DNA of 64,000 bases from Nocardiopsis ansamitocini. GTDB taxonomy: Bacteria > Actinomycetota > Actinomycetes > Streptosporangiales > Streptosporangiaceae. The stretch lies in the NCBI RefSeq assembly GCF_030268225.1, contig NZ_BSQG01000003.1, forward strand, positions 158,991-222,990, given 5' to 3'. Below, one piece after another: positions 49,783 through 59,202 of this stretch. Below the pieces are notes generated by a model. That model did not search any database. It saw only the letters and a program-made list of their open reading frames with translations, and was not told where the DNA came from. The translations under genes were made by a program, and so were the position numbers. Position 1 is the first letter of the stretch, and the number at the start of each line of letters is the position of its first letter.

Positions 49783-52629
49783 ATGGTGCTGCCGCTGGTC
49801 ATTGCCGTGCTCGCCGTGGCGGCGTCGAGCACGCCTTTGCTGGACCGGGTTCTCGGACGCGCTGCGGGATGGCCCCTGGCCGCGGTGTTCGCGGTCCTGT
49901 TCGGAGTGGTCGCCGCCCAGGCACCGCTCGTCCTGGCGGGTGGGGTGGTCGAGTTCTCCCGGCCCTGGATGCCTGCGATCGGCGTCGGCTTCCACCTGGT
50001 CCTGGACGCCACCGCCTGGCTGTTCTGCATGCTGGTGCTGGGGGTCGGCGCGCTGGTCATGGCCTACTCGGCCCGCTACTTCCCGTCCGGGAGCCGCACC
50101 GGTTTCTACCTGCTGATGACGGCGTTCGCCGCGGCGATGCTGGGGCTGGTGCTGGCCGACGACGTGGTGCTGCTCTTCGTGTTCTGGGAGCTGACCACCA
50201 TCTGCTCCTTCTACCTGATCGGTCTCTCCGGGCCGGCCGCGCACCGGCCGGCCGTGCGCACGTTCCTGCTCACCGCCCTTGGCGGCCTGGCGCTGCTGAC
50301 GGCTGCGGTCCTGCTGATGGTGCGCACCGGCACCAGCCGCGTGAGCACGATCCTCACCGACACCACCTGGACGACCGATCCCGTGTTCACCTCGGTGGTG
50401 GCGCTCCTGCTGGTCGTGGCGGTGTTCACCAAGTCGGCGCAGTTCCCCTTCCACTACTGGCTCCCCGACGCGATGGCCGCCAGCACCCCCGTCAGCGCCT
50501 ACCTGCACGCCGCGGCCATGGTCAAGGCCGGGATCTACGTGCTGATGCGCTTCTCCCCGGCGTTCGGCTCCGTTCCGGTGTGGAACGCCATGCTCATCGG
50601 TTTCGGTCTCCTGACGGCGGTGATCGGGGCACTGTTCGCGTTGAGGCGCCACGACCTCAAGGAACTGCTGGCCTACTCCACCGTCAGCCAACTGGGATTC
50701 CTCGTCGCGGTCATCGGCGTGGGAACCCCGGCCGCGCTGGCCGCAGCCGCGGTGCACACCCTGGCCCACGCGCTGTTCAAGGCGGCGCTGTTCATGCTCG
50801 TGGGCGTCATCGACACCCACAACGGCACCCGTGACATCCGTGAACTGCGCGGTCTGCGCGGCCGTATGCCGGTCACCGCCGCCCTGACGGTCCTGGCCGC
50901 GGCGTCGATGGCGGGCATCCCGCCGCTCCTCGGGTTCGTCAGCAAGGAGAGCGTCTTCGCGGCCCTGTTGGATGCACCGGGCGCAGCCTGGACGGGTGTC
51001 GCGGCCGCGGCGGTCGCCGTCGCGGCGGCCGGACTCACCGTCGCCTACGCCGTTCGCATCGTGCTCGGCGCGTTCGGCGGCCCCACGGGGCAGGGGCCGC
51101 GCGAGGAGCCGTCGGCGGCGTTCTTGTCCGCCCCCGCTCTCGCGGCCCTGGGCGGTCTCGGGTTGGGGTTGGCGGCGCCGTTGCTCAGCCCTGTCGTCGA
51201 CCGTGTCGCGGAGGACTCCACGCACCGGCGGGTCGCGAGCGACCTCGCGTTGTGGCACGGGTTCACCCCCGAACTGCTCATGTCCGCACTCGCCGTCTCC
51301 ATCGGCGCATTCCTCGCCTGGCGCGGCGCCCACGTGCACCGCCTTCTCTCCCGTCGTCCGCTTCCAGTCGCAGGCATCACCGTCTTCGAGGCGCTGCACC
51401 GGGGAGTCATCGCGTCCGGGGTGCGGGTGGGGGCGATCACCCGCACCGATTCCCCGGGGGCCCACCTCGCGGTCCCGCTGGTGGTGGTCGGCGTGCTCGC
51501 CGCAGCCGTGCTCTCCTCGGCGCCGGTGCTCCCGCCGCTGCCCTCGGCGGCCACCCGCCCCCTGGACTGGCTGCTGGTCGCCCTCACGGTGGTCTCCGTC
51601 GCCGGGGCCGTGACCAGAGCCTCACGGCTGGCCGCGCTGGTACTGGTCGGGGCGGCCGGCTTCACCGTCGCCCTGTGGTTCTTCTTCCTCGGGGCCTTCG
51701 ACGTCGCGCTGACCCAACTGCTCGTGGAAGTCCTCACGGTGGTCGTGGCCGTTCTCGTCCTGCGGCGCCTGCCCCGCCGCTTCCACCCGGTGAGCCGCGG
51801 CCGCAAGGGCATCGCCGCGCTGATCGCGCTGGTCGCGGGTGTCAGTGCCGCACTGGCCGCCTACGCCCTCACCGGGCGCCGCGACATCTCCACCGCGGCC
51901 CAGTACTTCCTGGACGAGGCCGAGAACGAGACCGGCGGCACCAACGTCGTCAACACGATCCTGGTCGACTTTCGAGCGCTGGACACACTCGGGGAGCTCA
52001 CCGTCCTGGGGGTGGCCGGGCTCGTGATCATCTCTGTTCTGAACTCCAGCGGTCTCACCCCCGGACGCCTGCCGTCCACGGTCCGCTCCTTCACCGGTAC
52101 CGCGGTCCACCCCGCCGGGGACAACTCGCTGCTCGTGCGCACCGTGGGCCGCCTGCTCATCCCGCTTCTCGTGATCTGGTCGGTCTACCTGCTGCTTCGG
52201 GGACACAACGAACCGGGCGGCGGGTTCATCTCCGCGCTGGTGGGCGGTTCCGGGTTCGCGCTGGCCTACCTGATGGCTCCCGACGCGGCGCGCGCCCCCG
52301 TCAGATGGCCCTATCCGCTGCTCATCGCTGTCGGAATCCTCATCGCCGTTGCCACCGGCTTCGCCGGCTACGCCGACGGATCGTTCCTGCGTCCCCTGCA
52401 CGCCGACATCTGGCTGCCCGGCGGCGGCTTCCACTTCACCACCGCCCTGGTCTTCGACGTCGGCGTCTACCTCGCCGTGGTCGGTGTGCTGCTCACCGCG
52501 CTCAACCGCCTGGGGACCGAGGACGACATCGTTCCCGGTCCGCAAGCCGACCTCCTGCCGTCAGCCCCGTCTCAAGCCGCGTCCGAAACCGCGGCCCCCA
52601 CCGACCCGGTAACCGGAGGAACCCGATGA
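49783..52629 (+). CDS. mnhA: Mrp Na+/H+ antiporter subunit A (A/B fused)
   Basis: 948 residues from the ATG at 49783 (GAAAGGAC upstream). The N-terminal 500 residues are a complex-I NuoL-like domain: VFWELTTICSFYLIGLSG (about 134-151), KSAQFPFHYWLPDAMAASTP (about 219-238) with ion-path Lys, and HALFKAALFMLVG (about 325-338). The C-terminal part contains the MnhA tail and an MrpB-like domain with RGHNEPGGGFISALVGGSGF (about 806-825). There is no separate mrpB gene, so this is the fused A+B type. It is the first of six genes linked by 4-nt overlaps. Confidence 0.92.
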   Translation: MVLPLVIAVLAVAASSTPLLDRVLGRAAGWPLAAVFAVLFGVVAAQAPLVLAGGVVEFSRPWMPAIGVGFHLVLDATAWLFCMLVLGVGALVMAYSARYFPSGSRTGFYLLMTAFAAAMLGLVLADDVVLLFVFWELTTICSFYLIGLSGPAAHRPAVRTFLLTALGGLALLTAAVLLMVRTGTSRVSTILTDTTWTTDPVFTSVVALLLVVAVFTKSAQFPFHYWLPDAMAASTPVSAYLHAAAMVKAGIYVLMRFSPAFGSVPVWNAMLIGFGLLTAVIGALFALRRHDLKELLAYSTVSQLGFLVAVIGVGTPAALAAAAVHTLAHALFKAALFMLVGVIDTHNGTRDIRELRGLRGRMPVTAALTVLAAASMAGIPPLLGFVSKESVFAALLDAPGAAWTGVAAAAVAVAAAGLTVAYAVRIVLGAFGGPTGQGPREEPSAAFLSAPALAALGGLGLGLAAPLLSPVVDRVAEDSTHRRVASDLALWHGFTPELLMSALAVSIGAFLAWRGAHVHRLLSRRPLPVAGITVFEALHRGVIASGVRVGAITRTDSPGAHLAVPLVVVGVLAAAVLSSAPVLPPLPSAATRPLDWLLVALTVVSVAGAVTRASRLAALVLVGAAGFTVALWFFFLGAFDVALTQLLVEVLTVVVAVLVLRRLPRRFHPVSRGRKGIAALIALVAGVSAALAAYALTGRRDISTAAQYFLDEAENETGGTNVVNTILVDFRALDTLGELTVLGVAGLVIISVLNSSGLTPGRLPSTVRSFTGTAVHPAGDNSLLVRTVGRLLIPLLVIWSVYLLLRGHNEPGGGFISALVGGSGFALAYLMAPDAARAPVRWPYPLLIAVGILIAVATGFAGYADGSFLRPLHADIWLPGGGFHFTTALVFDVGVYLAVVGVLLTALNRLGTEDDIVPGPQADLLPSAPSQAASETAAPTDPVTGGTR

Positions 52630-52934
52630 CACTCGCCATCTGCATTGGCGTACTCGTGGCCGGCGGCGTCTACCTCATGCTGCAACGCGGCATGGTGCGC
52701 ATCGTCCTGGGCTTCGTGCTCCTCGGGCACGCCGTGAACCTGCTGCTGATGGCGGCCGGCGGCACGGCCCGCCGCGACCAGCCCCTCATGGACCTGGTCA
52801 GCCCCCGGACCGCCGCCGATCCACTGCCCCAGGCGTTCGTGCTCACCGCGATCGTCATCGCCTTCGCCATCACCGTCTACATGCTCACCCTCGCCGCCAC
52901 CGGTGGCGGCGACGACACCGAGGACGCGTCATGA
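52626..52934 (+). CDS. mnhC: Mrp antiporter subunit C
   Basis: 102 residues, three membrane segments, homologous to NuoK: GVYLMLQRGMVRIVLGFVLL at 16-35 and GHAVNLLLMAAG at 36-47, then DPLPQAFVLTAIVIAFAITV (about 72-91), which is the MnhC hallmark. It starts in the stop codon of the A subunit (ATGA overlap) and ends in that of D. Length is normal for the subunit. Confidence 0.93.
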   Translation: MTLAICIGVLVAGGVYLMLQRGMVRIVLGFVLLGHAVNLLLMAAGGTARRDQPLMDLVSPRTAADPLPQAFVLTAIVIAFAITVYMLTLAATGGGDDTEDAS

Positions 52935-54427
52935 CCGCCGCGCTACTGCCCCTGATCGCGGCCGGGCCCCTGCTGGTGGCCGCACTCCTGGTCCTGGTGC
53001 GCCCACCGATCGTGCGCCGTGTCCTGCTGTTGGCCACCAGCGCCGCCGCCCTCACCGCAGGAATCCTGCTCATCCGGACCACCCGGGACGGCTCGATCCT
53101 GTCCCACAACGTGGGGGCGTGGCCCAACGGCATCGCCATCCCTTTCGTGGCGGACACCCTCAGCGCGCTGATGATCACCACCACGGCGCTGTTGACCCTG
53201 GTGTGCTCGGCCTACGCAGCGGCGACGGCCGAGGACGAGGCACGCTACTTCGCTCCGCTGGTCCTCGTGCTCTCCGCGGGTGTCTACGGCGCGCTGCTCA
53301 CCGGAGACCTGTTCAACCTGTTCGTGTTCATCGAGGTCATGCTTCTGCCCTCCTACGGACTGCTGGCCATGGCCGGAGCCCTCACCCGTCTGCGCGCAGG
53401 CCGCCTCTACGTCACCGTCAACCTCCTCACCTCGACGATCTTCCTGGCCGGCGTCGCGTTGGTCTACGGAGTCACGGGCACGGTCAACCTCGGGGAACTC
53501 GCCGGCGCGGCCAAGGACTCCCCGCTGGTCGCCGCGGCGGTCGGCACGGTCCTGGTCGCACTGTCGGTCAAAGCCGCTGTGGTCCCGGTGCACGGGTGGC
53601 TGACCCGCACCTATCCCTCTGCCTCCCCGGCGGTGACCGCGCTGTTCTCCGGTCTGCACACCAAGGTCGCCATCTACGCGATCTACCGCCTCTACGCCCT
53701 GCTCTTCGACGGCGACGCCACCTACCTGTGGATCGGTGTGGCCGTGGTCTCGGCCACCATGCTCATCGGCGTGCTCGGAGCGGTGGGGGAGGACACCACG
53801 CGCTCGATCCTGGTCTTCCACATGATCAGCCAGATCGGCTACATCCTGCTCGGCGCAGCCCTGTTCACCACGCTCGGCCTCACCGCCGGCATCTTCTACC
53901 TGATCCACCACATGATCGTCAAAGCATCGCTGTTCCTGTCCACCGGCGCCATCGAACACACCTACGGCTCCAACCGCCTCGACCGCCTCGGAGACATCGC
54001 CCGTCGAGAACCCCTGCTGGCACTGGTGTTCATGGGAGCGGCCCTGTCCCTGGCCGGCCTTCCCCCGTTCTCCGGGTTCGTCGCCAAACTCACCCTGGTC
54101 ACCGCCGCCGTCGACGACGGCCAGTGGATCGCCGTCGCCGTTGCCGTGGCCGTCAGCCTCATCACCCTGATGTCGATGCTCAAGATCTGGGGCGGCGCGT
54201 TCTGGGGACCACCGCCCGAAGAACCTCCCGAGAAACATGGCGATTCGCCGGTGACCATCGCCACCGGTGTCCGCGTGCGTCCGGTGGTGCTGGCGCCCGC
54301 CCTGGTGCTGACCGCAACCACTCTGGGGCTGGGCCTGGGGGCCCAGGTCCTCCTGGAACTCAGCGCTCAGGCAGCCGCCGGACTCCTCGACACCACCGGC
54401 TACGTCCAGGCGGTGATCGGCCGATGA
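52931..54427 (+). CDS. mnhD: Mrp antiporter subunit D
   Basis: 498 residues, NuoN/NuoM-like proton-translocating subunit with about 14 segments. LFNLFVFIEVMLLPSYGLLA (about 127-146) and VKAAVVPVHGWLTRTYPSAS (about 215-234) carry the Glu and Lys of the ion path; HHMIVKASLFLSTGAIEHTY (about 324-343) follows. Overlaps both neighbours by 4 nt. Confidence 0.93.
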   Translation: MTAALLPLIAAGPLLVAALLVLVRPPIVRRVLLLATSAAALTAGILLIRTTRDGSILSHNVGAWPNGIAIPFVADTLSALMITTTALLTLVCSAYAAATAEDEARYFAPLVLVLSAGVYGALLTGDLFNLFVFIEVMLLPSYGLLAMAGALTRLRAGRLYVTVNLLTSTIFLAGVALVYGVTGTVNLGELAGAAKDSPLVAAAVGTVLVALSVKAAVVPVHGWLTRTYPSASPAVTALFSGLHTKVAIYAIYRLYALLFDGDATYLWIGVAVVSATMLIGVLGAVGEDTTRSILVFHMISQIGYILLGAALFTTLGLTAGIFYLIHHMIVKASLFLSTGAIEHTYGSNRLDRLGDIARREPLLALVFMGAALSLAGLPPFSGFVAKLTLVTAAVDDGQWIAVAVAVAVSLITLMSMLKIWGGAFWGPPPEEPPEKHGDSPVTIATGVRVRPVVLAPALVLTATTLGLGLGAQVLLELSAQAAAGLLDTTGYVQAVIGR

Positions 54428-54819
54428 CCCCCCACCTGCGCTGGGCGGCACGCCTGCTGTTCTTCCCCTGCTACTACGCCCTCGAAGTACTCAAGTCCAG
54501 TGCCACGGTCGCCTTCGACATCCTCACCCCCGGAAGCCGGATGGCCGCCGGATTCGTCGAACTGCCGCTGCGCTGCACCACCGACCTGGAGATCACCCTG
54601 ATCGCCAACCTCATCTCCCTGACCCCTGGGACCGTCACCGTGGCCGTGCGCGCCGAACCCGCCACCCTGTGGGTGCACGGCATGTACGCCCCCGACCCCG
54701 ACACCTTGCGCGCCGAACTGCGAGCGATGGAGACCCGACTGCTCAGCGCCATACGGCCCAGCGGCGAAGCGGGCTCCGTCCCGGCGGACGGCCACGGCGA
54801 AAGCGGGGCCCGGCCATGA
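54424..54819 (+). CDS. mnhE: Mrp antiporter subunit E
   Basis: 131 residues. A short hydrophobic start, LLFFPCYYALEVLKSSATVA (about 11-30), then the conserved MnhE segment LEITLIANLISLTPGTVTVA (about 55-74) and WVHGMY. It stops just after a charged tail rich in Gly, Pro and Ala. ATGA overlap with D and F subunits. It likely helps assemble the antiporter. Confidence 0.92.
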   Translation: MTPHLRWAARLLFFPCYYALEVLKSSATVAFDILTPGSRMAAGFVELPLRCTTDLEITLIANLISLTPGTVTVAVRAEPATLWVHGMYAPDPDTLRAELRAMETRLLSAIRPSGEAGSVPADGHGESGARP

Positions 54820-55073
54820 TCCTCATCAACATCGCCCTGGCCGCGGTGGTCCTGGCGATGGTCGCCGCCCTCTACCGCATCGCCAAGGGCCCCTCCGATG
54901 CCGACCGCGGAGCAGGCGCGGACCTGGTGTTCTTCGGGTTCGTGGCCGTGGTGGCCCTGATCGGCGTGCGCCTGGACACCGACCTCGTCATCGACATCGC
55001 ACTCGCCTGCGCCCTGGTCGGGTTCCTCGCCGCGTTGTCCACCGCCCGCCTGATCACCGGAGGCAAACGATGA
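54816..55073 (+). CDS. mnhF: Mrp antiporter subunit F
   Basis: 85 residues with three membrane segments: RIAKGPSDADRGAGADLVFF (about 21-40) is the diagnostic MnhF loop, followed by VVALIGVRLDTDLVIDIALA (about 44-63) and ALVGFLAALSTARL. It overlaps E and G by 4 nt, and its length is normal. Confidence 0.93.
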   Translation: MILINIALAAVVLAMVAALYRIAKGPSDADRGAGADLVFFGFVAVVALIGVRLDTDLVIDIALACALVGFLAALSTARLITGGKR

Positions 55074-55489
55074 CCGTGCTCTTCGCCCACCTGGGGACCG
55101 GACTCATCACGATCGGCGCCGCCGCGTTCGTCATCGGCGGTCTGGGATTGTTGCGACTTCCCGACTTCTACGCGCGCCTGAGTGCGGTGACCATCGCCGG
55201 GGGGACCGGCACCTGCCTGGTACTCGTCGGCCTCCTGCTGCACTACCCGGGCCCCGCCAACGCGCTGAAGATCACCCTGGCGGTCCTCATCCAGCTCGCC
55301 ACCGCGGCTGTCGGCGGAAACGCGATGGCCAGAGCCGGATACCTCACCAGGACACCGCAGAGCACCGCCACCAAATTCGACGAATTGGCCGCCGGTACGA
55401 CACGACAGACCCCGCCCCGCCACGATCCCGCCTGCGAGCCGCGCGACCCACTGCCCCCCGCGGCCGACCCCCGCAGCACTCCCGGCTGA
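55070..55489 (+). CDS. mnhG: Mrp antiporter subunit G
   Basis: 139 residues. Three spans with AAFVIGGLGLLRLPDFYARL (about 18-37), the MnhG signature, then HYPGPANALKITLAVLIQLA (about 58-77). The hydrophilic C-terminal 45 residues (Thr/Pro/Arg-rich) extend beyond the usual length. Last gene of the operon; the whole set would expel Na+ in exchange for H+ at high pH or salinity. Confidence 0.92.
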   Translation: MTVLFAHLGTGLITIGAAAFVIGGLGLLRLPDFYARLSAVTIAGGTGTCLVLVGLLLHYPGPANALKITLAVLIQLATAAVGGNAMARAGYLTRTPQSTATKFDELAAGTTRQTPPRHDPACEPRDPLPPAADPRSTPG

Positions 55490-55626
55490 CACTTCCCCGA
55501 AAAACCGGACCTCCCCCGTCATGGAGAACCGCTTCGCGCCCGAACAGCCGCCGATTTCTATCCGCGGTCTTTTCCGCCCGACCGCACCCCCGCTGTTCCC
55601 ACATCCCAGAAGCCAAGGAGAGGGCG

Positions 55627-56385
55627 ATGGACGACCTCTTGGTGCCAGCACAGGTCCTCACACTGCTCGCCGCGGTGCTGAGCCTGTTTCCCCTGAACCG
55701 GGCCATCAAGGCCAGGCGGTTGAGGACCGACCTGCTCCAGACCCCCCACCTGCCCATCGGGTCGCTCGCGACAGCCTGTTCGCGAGAAGGAACGATTCCG
55801 GTGGTGGTCGACGGAAACGCCGAACCGGGGCCCCAAGGCATCCTCCACGCACCCCAAAGCGGTCGGGCCTGCGTGTGGTACCGGGTGGAAGTCTGGTCCC
55901 ACCGGCCCAAAAACGGCCACCCGGGCAATCGCATACACGTCACCCGGACCACCGTCCGCCAGAGCAGCCGCTCCTTCGCCCTTCGCGACCGCACCGGCGA
56001 GGTCGCCTGTAGACCAGGTAGAGCGGAGCCTAGACTGACCGGCTCCATCCACCAGGAATTCGTTCCTGACCCCGGCCGTGTCCCCGACGCCCCCCGCCAC
56101 CTCGGCCCACGCGACCCCGAAAGAACGGAAACGTCCCTCGAACCGGGGAAGTCCTACCGGGAACGGGCCGTCAGCCCTGGTGCGCGCCTGCTCGTCAGAG
56201 GCCATGCCCGCATCGACGGTGAAACCGTCGTCCTGGAGGGCACCGACGAAGAACCGCTGTTCTTCTCCACCCTCAGCGAGCCCCATCTGCTGGAGGCGAA
56301 CCAGCGCCGCGAAATAGTGGGCTTCACCCTGTTGCCCGCCACCCTGGTGGTCCTCGCTGCCCTTGCCGTTGGCGGGCAGGAGTGA
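55627..56385 (+). CDS. GIDE-domain membrane protein
   Basis: 252 residues from the ATG at 55627, preceded by AAGGAGAGGGCG. An N-terminal span (about 5-24), then a cytosolic or external domain including ACVWYRVEVWSHRP (about 80-93) and LRDRTGEVACRPGRAEPRL (about 119-137), an RxxE-type stretch SYRERAVSPGARLLVRGHAR (about 175-194), and a C-terminal span (about 230-249). This is the GIDE domain of mitochondrial MULAN/MAPL ubiquitin ligases, here without a RING finger. Prokaryotic members are uncharacterised; a membrane-stress role is a guess. Confidence 0.72.
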   Translation: MDDLLVPAQVLTLLAAVLSLFPLNRAIKARRLRTDLLQTPHLPIGSLATACSREGTIPVVVDGNAEPGPQGILHAPQSGRACVWYRVEVWSHRPKNGHPGNRIHVTRTTVRQSSRSFALRDRTGEVACRPGRAEPRLTGSIHQEFVPDPGRVPDAPRHLGPRDPERTETSLEPGKSYRERAVSPGARLLVRGHARIDGETVVLEGTDEEPLFFSTLSEPHLLEANQRREIVGFTLLPATLVVLAALAVGGQE

Positions 56386-56621
56386 CCTCCTCCGCAAACA
56401 CGGCACCGGGCCTTTGCTCCGGAAGGGTGGGACGCGGGCCGGTCCCGGTCCAGGGGGCCGCCCGCACCGCTTCCGCGCGAGAACATCGGGGCACGGCGGT
56501 CCTGTCATCGGTGGAACCTGCCTGCGGTGCGGCACGGTGACCGCGCAGGTCCGGCCGCTTGACGAACCCCTTGGTGTTTTTTGGTGGTTTGCAGGGTTTC
56601 GCGAGGGGCAGCGAACAGCAC

Positions 56622-57485
56622 ATGAGTGCTGCGAGCGGTGCCAGAGAAGCGGGTGACAAGGCGCAGAAAGCCGGGCGCCAGGCGGGGCGGGCCGGACGTC
56701 AGGCCGCCAACAACAAATGGCTGTTACGCCTGGCCAGACTCGGTCTGGCGGCAAAGGGCCTGCTTTACCTGATCATCGGCTACCTGGCGGTGCAGATTGC
56801 CTTCGGCAGCTCCGACGAGCAGGCCGACAACTCCGGCGCGCTCCAGATGATCGCCGACAACACCGGCGGCCAGATCGTGCTGTGGGCGGCGGCGCTCGGC
56901 ATGTTCGGGCTGGCGCTGTGGCAGTTCACCGTGGCGGCCTTCGGCAGCCGGCTCGGCCTGGACAAGGCGAGCAAGCGCGCCCTCGCGGCCGGGCGGGCCC
57001 TCACCTATGGCTCGCTGTGCGCCACCATCGTCACCTTCCTCCTCGGCTACAGCCAGCCCAGCTCGCAGGACAGCCAGTCCAAGGAGATGACCGCGACGCT
57101 GATGGAGCTGCCCGCCGGGCAGTTCGTGGTCGGCGCCGTCGGCCTCGGTTTCATCGTCGCCGGTGTGGTGATCGCCTGGGGCGGCGCGACCCGAAAGTTC
57201 GAGAAGGACCTCGCCGTCGGCGCCATCCCGGCCACCGCGCGCAAGGCCGTCATCGGCCTGGGCGTGGCGGGAACCGTCACCAAGGGCATCATCATCAGCG
57301 CGGCCGGCGTCCTCATCGGCTGGGCCGCGGTGACCTTCGACCCCGACAAGGCGCAGGGCCTCGACGGTACGCTGCGCGCGTTGGCCGACACCCCCGCCGG
57401 ACCGTGGCTGCTGGCCCTGGTCGCCTTCGGCGTCCTGCTCTACGCCCTCTTCTGCTTCTGCCAGTCGCGCTGGGCCCGCGTCTGA
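56622..57485 (+). CDS. DUF1206 membrane protein
   Basis: 288 residues, ATG at 56622 (frame open further 5'). Six membrane segments in three DUF1206 repeats of about 70 residues, each with a LxRxGLAAKGLLYLIIG-like start: ARLGLAAKGLLYLIIGYLA (about 38-56), ALAAGRALTYGSLCATIVTF (about 120-139) and ARKAVIGLGVAGTVTKGIII (about 203-222). Basic coiled tail at the N-terminus. Function unknown. Convergent with the RNase H-like gene and overlapping it by 46 nt. Confidence 0.82.
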   Translation: MSAASGAREAGDKAQKAGRQAGRAGRQAANNKWLLRLARLGLAAKGLLYLIIGYLAVQIAFGSSDEQADNSGALQMIADNTGGQIVLWAAALGMFGLALWQFTVAAFGSRLGLDKASKRALAAGRALTYGSLCATIVTFLLGYSQPSSQDSQSKEMTATLMELPAGQFVVGAVGLGFIVAGVVIAWGGATRKFEKDLAVGAIPATARKAVIGLGVAGTVTKGIIISAAGVLIGWAAVTFDPDKAQGLDGTLRALADTPAGPWLLALVAFGVLLYALFCFCQSRWARV

Positions 57486-58321
57486 GCGTCCGGGCCGGTG
57501 CGGGTGCCGCTGTGCCACTGACCGAGGAAGGACGCCACGAAGCCGTCGGCGTGCTCGATCAACTCGCTCGTGGACCGGGCGCCCGGATCGGCCAGTCGGC
57601 GCCGCGCCATTCCGGCCAGTGAATCGGCCGTCTCGTTGAGCAGGTGACCGGAGTGGCCTTTCACGGCCGTCACCTGGATTCCGGGGCGTTCGGCCATCGC
57701 CTGGCCGAGGCGCACCAGGCTGGGGAGCCTGCCCGCGCGGCGCGGCGCGGCGTCGTAGCCGGCGGGCAGCTCCGGGGTCCCGCCCGACTGCCACAGCCGC
57801 AGGTAGCGTCGCGCCACCGCCGAGTCCACCAGGAGGACCGCGGGCGTATCGGCCGCCAGGACCTGAAGGAGCAGCGCGACGGCGCGCAACTCCTGGACCA
57901 GTACCCGTGAGGGGCCGCTTGGGTCATGGGCGCTCGAACCCCAGGAGCGCATCCCCCATCTCCCATCGGAGGTCACGTACCCCATGCCGGCATGGCGTCC
58001 CTTGACGCTGGCGTCGGTGGCGGCGACCAACGGTGTCGTCCCGCTCCACCGCTGCACCCTGCCGTGGTGTCCGCTGAGCGTCCGGGCGGCGCGGCGCGCG
58101 CTGATCTCGGCGTCCAGGGCCTCGGCCCGGGCCAGCATCGACTCCGCCGCCGCGAGGTCGCCCACGTGTGCGGCGTCGAAGGCCAGTGCCATCGCCTCGG
58201 ACACGCTCCTGCGACGCGGTCCGGCGGGGGAGTAGACGACGTGGCCGCGCAGTGCGCGGGCCCGTCCGGCCAGTCGCGGGGGGAGCCGCCCGGCGCACGC
58301 GTCGAACTCGTCCGGAGCCAC
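57440..58321 (-). CDS. RNase H-fold protein
   Basis: About 293 residues from the GTG at 58321 (GGAGGGGACGG upstream); the frame is open to 58423. An N-terminal helical part (about 1-90) precedes an RNase H-like domain with the expected acidic residues: ATDASVKGRHAGMGY (Asp near 101), ELRAVALLL (Glu near 145), LLVDSAVARRYL (Asp near 165) and KGHSGHLLNETADSLAG (near 222-238). It could degrade RNA in RNA-DNA hybrids, but the N-terminal domain is not the usual hybrid-binding one. The 3' end overlaps the DUF1206 coding sequence by 46 nt. Confidence 0.75.
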   Translation of the reverse strand: MAPDEFDACAGRLPPRLAGRARALRGHVVYSPAGPRRRSVSEAMALAFDAAHVGDLAAAESMLARAEALDAEISARRAARTLSGHHGRVQRWSGTTPLVAATDASVKGRHAGMGYVTSDGRWGMRSWGSSAHDPSGPSRVLVQELRAVALLLQVLAADTPAVLLVDSAVARRYLRLWQSGGTPELPAGYDAAPRRAGRLPSLVRLGQAMAERPGIQVTAVKGHSGHLLNETADSLAGMARRRLADPGARSTSELIEHADGFVASFLGQWHSGTRTGPDAQTRAQRDWQKQKRA

Positions 58322-58436
58322 GCCCGCACCACCGTCCCCTCCGCGCCCGGAGAAGAGTCCTTGTCCCTGACTAGGATTTATATGGCCGCACCCCGCGTAG
58401 CGCAAGACCTGCGCGCCGTGCATGCGACCAACGGTC

Positions 58437-59066
58437 CTACCAGTTCGTGGTGATCGCTTCCCCTACCTGGTCGAGATGGTCCAGCATGGTCGCGACCAGT
58501 TCCTTGAGATCGGTGCGCCCGGAGCGGCACCAGGCGGTGTGGCCGTTCTGGACGGTGGCGAAGAAGACCGCGGCCACGAGCCCCGGGCGGGGGTCGGTCG
58601 CCGGGTCCACCCCGGCGCGCTCGGCGAGCAGGGCCGCCAACTGCTCCTGCCGTTCGTGGCAGTAGCGCAGCTGGGCCGCGAGGAGGTCGGTGTTGGTGTC
58701 GATCAGCCGCAGCGCCTCGCCCTGGGCGTGCATCACCGCGGTGTCGGATAGCTCCCATTGGTCGCGCAGCGCGTTGCGCGCGGCGGTGAGCGCGCACTCC
58801 TGGAGGGGGCGCGCGCGTACCGCTTGGTAGAGGAGTTCGTCCATGCCCTCCTGGGCGGCCAGGACGAGCTCCTCCTTGGAGCCGAAGTAGCGGAAGAAGG
58901 TGCGCTGGGAGACGTCGGCGGACGCGGCGATCTCCTCGGTGGTCGTGGCCTGGTAGCCGCGTTCCCCGAAGAGCCGCATCCCGGCTTCGACCAGGGCTTC
59001 CCTGGTGCGGGCCTTCTTGCGTTCGCGCAGCCCCGTGGGCCGGTGTTCGGCGATTGCGGTACCCAT
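58437..59066 (-). CDS. TetR-family repressor
   Basis: 209 residues from the ATG at 59066 (GGGAGGCCGGC upstream). The HTH is near 18-60 with TREALVEAGMRLFGERGYQA and ADVSQRTFFRYFGSKEELVL. The ligand domain follows. Divergent from the MFS pump gene with a perfect palindrome between the genes, the usual TetR/MFS arrangement; the pump substrate is probably the inducer. Confidence 0.92.
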   Translation of the reverse strand: MGTAIAEHRPTGLRERKKARTREALVEAGMRLFGERGYQATTTEEIAASADVSQRTFFRYFGSKEELVLAAQEGMDELLYQAVRARPLQECALTAARNALRDQWELSDTAVMHAQGEALRLIDTNTDLLAAQLRYCHERQEQLAALLAERAGVDPATDPRPGLVAAVFFATVQNGHTAWCRSGRTDLKELVATMLDHLDQVGEAITTNW

Positions 59067-59132
59067 GCCGGCCTCCCGGGTGTCACGTGCTTTACCGGGG
59101 AGGATACACGCGTGGAACATTGGCGTCATAAG

Positions 59133-59161
59133 TTGCCAAATGTCAGTGACTGACATACTCT
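59133..59161 (+). promoter_or_regulatory. MFS promoter with TetR operator in its spacer
   Basis: TTGCCA (59133-59138), 17 bp, TACTCT (59156-59161). The spacer is filled by the perfect palindrome ATGTCAGT-G-ACTGACAT (59140-59156), so a bound TetR would block RNA polymerase directly. Confidence 0.8.
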
Positions 59162-59202
59162 CCATGAGGTTTGCCGGCTCCACGACACCCGCAGGGGGAT
59201 AC

